A DNA stretch of 64,000 nucleotides from Ephydatia muelleri. Lineage: Eukaryota; Porifera; Demospongiae; Spongillida; Spongillidae. The position numbers and the translations under genes are program-made. The stretch spans positions 7,205,613 to 7,269,612 of the forward strand of contig JABACO010000014.1 of NCBI GenBank assembly GCA_013339895.1, in the 5' to 3' direction. A model generated the notes under the pieces. That model made no database searches. It was not told the DNA's origin and saw only the letters and a list, made by a program, of their open reading frames with translations. Shown here piece by piece: positions 61,319-64,000 of this stretch; positions within the stretch are counted from its first letter, which is position 1, and each line of letters opens with the position of its first letter.

Positions 61319-62010
61319 TGGCTGTAACCATGCCCCCTTCATAGTGTGTAACCATGCCCCCTTCATAGTGTGTAACCAGGCTCCCTTCATAGTGTGTAAC
61401 CATGCCCCCTTCATAGTGTGTAACCATGCCCCCTTCATAGTGTGTAACCATGCCCCCTTCATAGTGTGTAACCATGCCCCCTTCATAGTGTGTAACCATG
61501 CCCCCTTCATAGTGTGTAACCATGCCCCCTTCATAGTGTGTAACCATGCCCCCTTCATAGTGTGTAACCATGCCCCCTTCATAGTGTGTAACCATGCCCC
61601 CTTCATAGTGTGTAACCATGCCCCTTCATAGTGTGTAACCAGGCCCCCTTCATAGTGTGTAACCATGCCCCCTTCATAGTGTGTAACCATGCCCCCTTCA
61701 TAGTGTGTAACCATGCCCCCTTCATAGTGTGTAACCATGCCCCCTTCATAGTGTGTAACCATGCCCCCTTCATAGTGTGTAACCATGCCCCCTTCATAGT
61801 GTGTAACCAGGCCCCCTTCATAGTGTGTAACCATGCCCCCTTCATAGTGTGTAACCATGCCCCCTTCATAGTGTGTAAACATGCCCCCTTCATAGTGTGT
61901 AACCATGCCCCCTTCATAGTGTGTAAACATGCCCCCTTCATAGTGTGTAACCATGCCCCCTTCATAAACCATGCCCCCTTCATAGTGTGTAACCACGCCC
62001 CCTTCATAGT
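61319..62010. repeat. 24-bp array inside pogo/Tigger copy B, about 28 copies
   Basis: Same unit as 26629-26758 (gcccccttcatagtgtgtaa+ccat), greatly expanded, with a few caggc or aaacatg variants and one shortened unit near 61965. Long repetitive open frames on both strands result from the unit length being a multiple of three. Confidence 0.95.
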
Positions 62011-63420
62011 GACTCATTTCACTGCGTGTAGGCAAAGCCATGAACACGTTGCTGTGCAGGTTTATATCTTTACATGTAATCAGCATAACCATGCACAGCT
62101 GTGCTGTGGCTTCTGCTCTGCCGATTGGAGTGCTATAGAAACATCGAGCCCTTACAGTATGAAAAACATTATTCACTTACCTCATAGTTTTACACATATG
62201 ATTCCAAAGTGAGGCTACTGCAGATGTGGATGACAGACTGTGTACTTTGTGCCACTATAAATTCACATGCAATAAATCTGCTCATTCATTAGAAATCGTG
62301 ACTCGCACGTGGCTATAGCATCAAAGATGGGTCGACCAGCAGGGATCATAAAGGCGAGAACAGCACTCAGCGTATCAGATAAGAAGAAGGTGCTGGATGA
62401 ACTAAAGGCAGGTAAACTTACAGTTGATGATGCGGCAGAGTTTCAAATCAGTCGAAGACAAGTTTCTAACATTCGTAAGCATAGTGATGCAGTTTTAAAA
62501 TGTATTACAAGGCGTGATATACCCATTCACTCCAAACTCACTTCAAATAAAGCTAAGCACCCTAACATAGACATGGTGGTATTTGAGTGGTTTCATTCGA
62601 TTAGAGTGCTTCGGGGTTGCAGAAAACCACTACCTGTATCAAGAGCCCTTATTAAAGCCCGTGCTCTGTATGTTGCGAAGCAGCAAGGTGTACGTAATTT
62701 TCGAGCATCTGATGATTGGTTCTCACGTTCGTTCGTTCACCAAAGATCCTGTTGCTCTTATACTTGATGGTTTTTTGGGATACAATGAACATTGTATAGA
62801 CCCTCTAAGACAAATCAGGTGTTCAAGCTTCCTCCTATCATTACATTTGTGTTTCAGCCAACGGACCAGGGGATTATTGCTGCACTCATATTGGGCTATA
62901 GGAATAAACTTTTGTCTAGGTTGGTTGAAGTAGCTGACAACTATGGTGATCTGCAGGCCATGGCCAAGCATCCCTCAAGGTAGTGCTCGCCTTCAATATG
63001 GATGTCCCCCTCATGCATAACATTGTTAAAACAATCCTGGGGTAGTATCTCTCCTTCATGTATTGCAGCATGCTTTGTCCATTCCTGTTGCCTCCCTGCT
63101 CTTGACAACACTGAGATAACTGCCAAAGCACAGAAAGTGAGTGACAATGCTCATCATAACATGCTCCTCCAATGGCTTCAATTAGAAGATGTAGGAATGA
63201 TAGATGAGAATGATGAGGGTGAGGTGTGTAATGATATTTCTGAGAATCCAATGGATAAAGCACAAGTACTCAGTGAAGTATTACCCTTGTTGGAAAAGTT
63301 GTATGCATATGGTGCCAGACTAAGTGACTGTCATATACTGGATGCAGCTCGACAACTCTGTTTACATATGAAGGATTCCACTTCCAAAATGTCCTAGCTT
63401 CCTAAAATATTCCATGCAGA

Positions 63421-63422
<2 letters not shown>

Positions 63423-63481
<59 letters not shown>
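63423..63481. repeat. (TG)n microsatellite in the 3' part of pogo/Tigger copy B
   Basis: Copy A has only gtgtgcgtgtgcgtgtgtgt at the same place (28856-28875), so the run grew after the copies separated. Confidence 0.92.
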
Positions 63482-63484
<3 letters not shown>

Positions 63485-64000
63485 GTGTACACATTGACAT
63501 TTTATCTCGCAAACTCGTCTGTGCAAGAACTGGTGCTTGTGCGTTATTTTCTTAACATAATCTTTTTTCATGCAAATTAAATGGGTTTACACCCACAATA
63601 TGTTTACTGTCGTGTAAACTATGACACTCATTACATAATGGAAGGTTAGATCGATAGGGTTTTGCTGAGTACACCAACAGTTATCATAACATCTGGGTGA
63701 ATCGCATTAAAACTACCACTAATGTGCTTATTTGCGCAGGTGATAGCTTAGTGGGAGCCGCGACTGTACATAAGGTGGCTTTTTATCTTGCGTTTGCTTG
63801 TTATTGCCATAACCAATGTTCTATTATAGTGGGCCCCGGCCCATCTTGTGTATCGGCATAGGAGTTTAAGAATTCATGCATATGCAGATACATGATTTTG
63901 TGGCTATACACTTGGTGGTCATAACTGCTGACAATTTGAATGCATGTAGAGCTATTAAGGAACAATCTACTTTCCTTGTTTAATGCGCACAGACTATGCA

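Larger units (their letters stand above)
60984..63766 (+). mobile_element. pogo/Tigger DNA transposon, copy B (left end truncated)
   Basis: Same element as at 26249. The right end is complete (…cgactg, then TA at 63767) but homology on the left starts at ttagtggtagtttaatg, so the outer part of the left inverted repeat is missing and abuts long C-runs. The DNA-binding part (62309-62720) reads further than in copy A and includes HPNIDMVVFEWFHS. The first catalytic Asp region is lost by an internal deletion of about 0.43 kb joining DDWFSR to FTKDPVALILDG near 62730. The second and third catalytic blocks and the C-terminus (63120-63397) remain. The 5' 24-bp array is expanded to about 28 copies; the 21-bp motif is present once. 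Flanking DNA after 63768 also matches copy A's flank, so the two came from segment duplication, not separate insertions. Confidence 0.8.
47073..64000. repeat. Duplicated segment, unit 2 (runs off the window end)
   Basis: Colinear blocks shared with unit 1: 47073-52455 (18933-24115), 57468-57600 (24116-24230), about 58485-58560 (24447-24500 plus the sequence after 26140) and 60984-63990 (26280-29280). Between them are insertions found in one unit only. Identity is high in exons and lower in introns, with many small indels and large differences in tandem-repeat copy number. Confidence 0.8.

Noticed and set aside
61299-62212. Long repetitive frames on both strands (up to 287 codons)
   Set aside because: They come from the 24-bp array in pogo/Tigger copy B and have no protein-like composition.

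Overview
This is animal (metazoan) nuclear DNA. Genes are split by GT-AG introns, one gene is a many-exon beta-spectrin, and introns and intergenic DNA are full of minisatellites, TG/AC microsatellites, small inverted-repeat transposons and decayed DNA transposons. No bacterial, organellar or viral gene organisation is visible. The transposon mix (pogo/Tigger, Tc1-like, an IS3EU-like integrase element, TTAA-flanked MITEs) and strong divergence between near-duplicate segments suit a highly polymorphic marine invertebrate. A sponge or other early-branching animal is my guess, not a demonstrated assignment.

Layout. (1) 832-23969, + strand: the last 39 exons of a conventional beta-spectrin. All exon junctions keep phase and give about 1845 codons: roughly 14 spectrin repeats, an unusually long charged helical linker, a C-terminal PH domain and a short basic tail. 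Its introns hold expanded minisatellites and pyrimidine tracts; one 1000-N assembly gap (1467-2466) lies inside an intron and removes no exon. (2) 23970-47072: a transposon-rich interval holding a 1.6-kb inverted-repeat element with 7-bp target duplications, a pogo/Tigger element, an intact single-exon type II membrane protein resembling a glycosyltransferase (- strand), an IS3EU-like integrase gene in decay (- strand), foldback elements, a Tc1/mariner remnant, a possible CxC/AT-hook/SAP protein and a HECT E3-ligase fragment. (3) 47073-64000: a second copy of what begins at 18933. It repeats the last 12 beta-spectrin exons (47168-52304), then the downstream flank and the pogo/Tigger element, interrupted by about 5 kb of new sequence at 52456-57467. 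The repeat unit is about 28.1 kb and runs off the window end.

The only gene likely to be working from what is visible is the upstream beta-spectrin; the membrane-protein reading frame on the minus strand is a good second candidate. The second beta-spectrin copy lacks all upstream exons and has frame breaks in A-runs. It is either a 3'-end pseudogene made by tandem duplication or an unmerged second haplotype placed in series by the assembler. Comparing the two copies gives filled and empty insertion sites for several transposons, which fixes their ends and target duplications.
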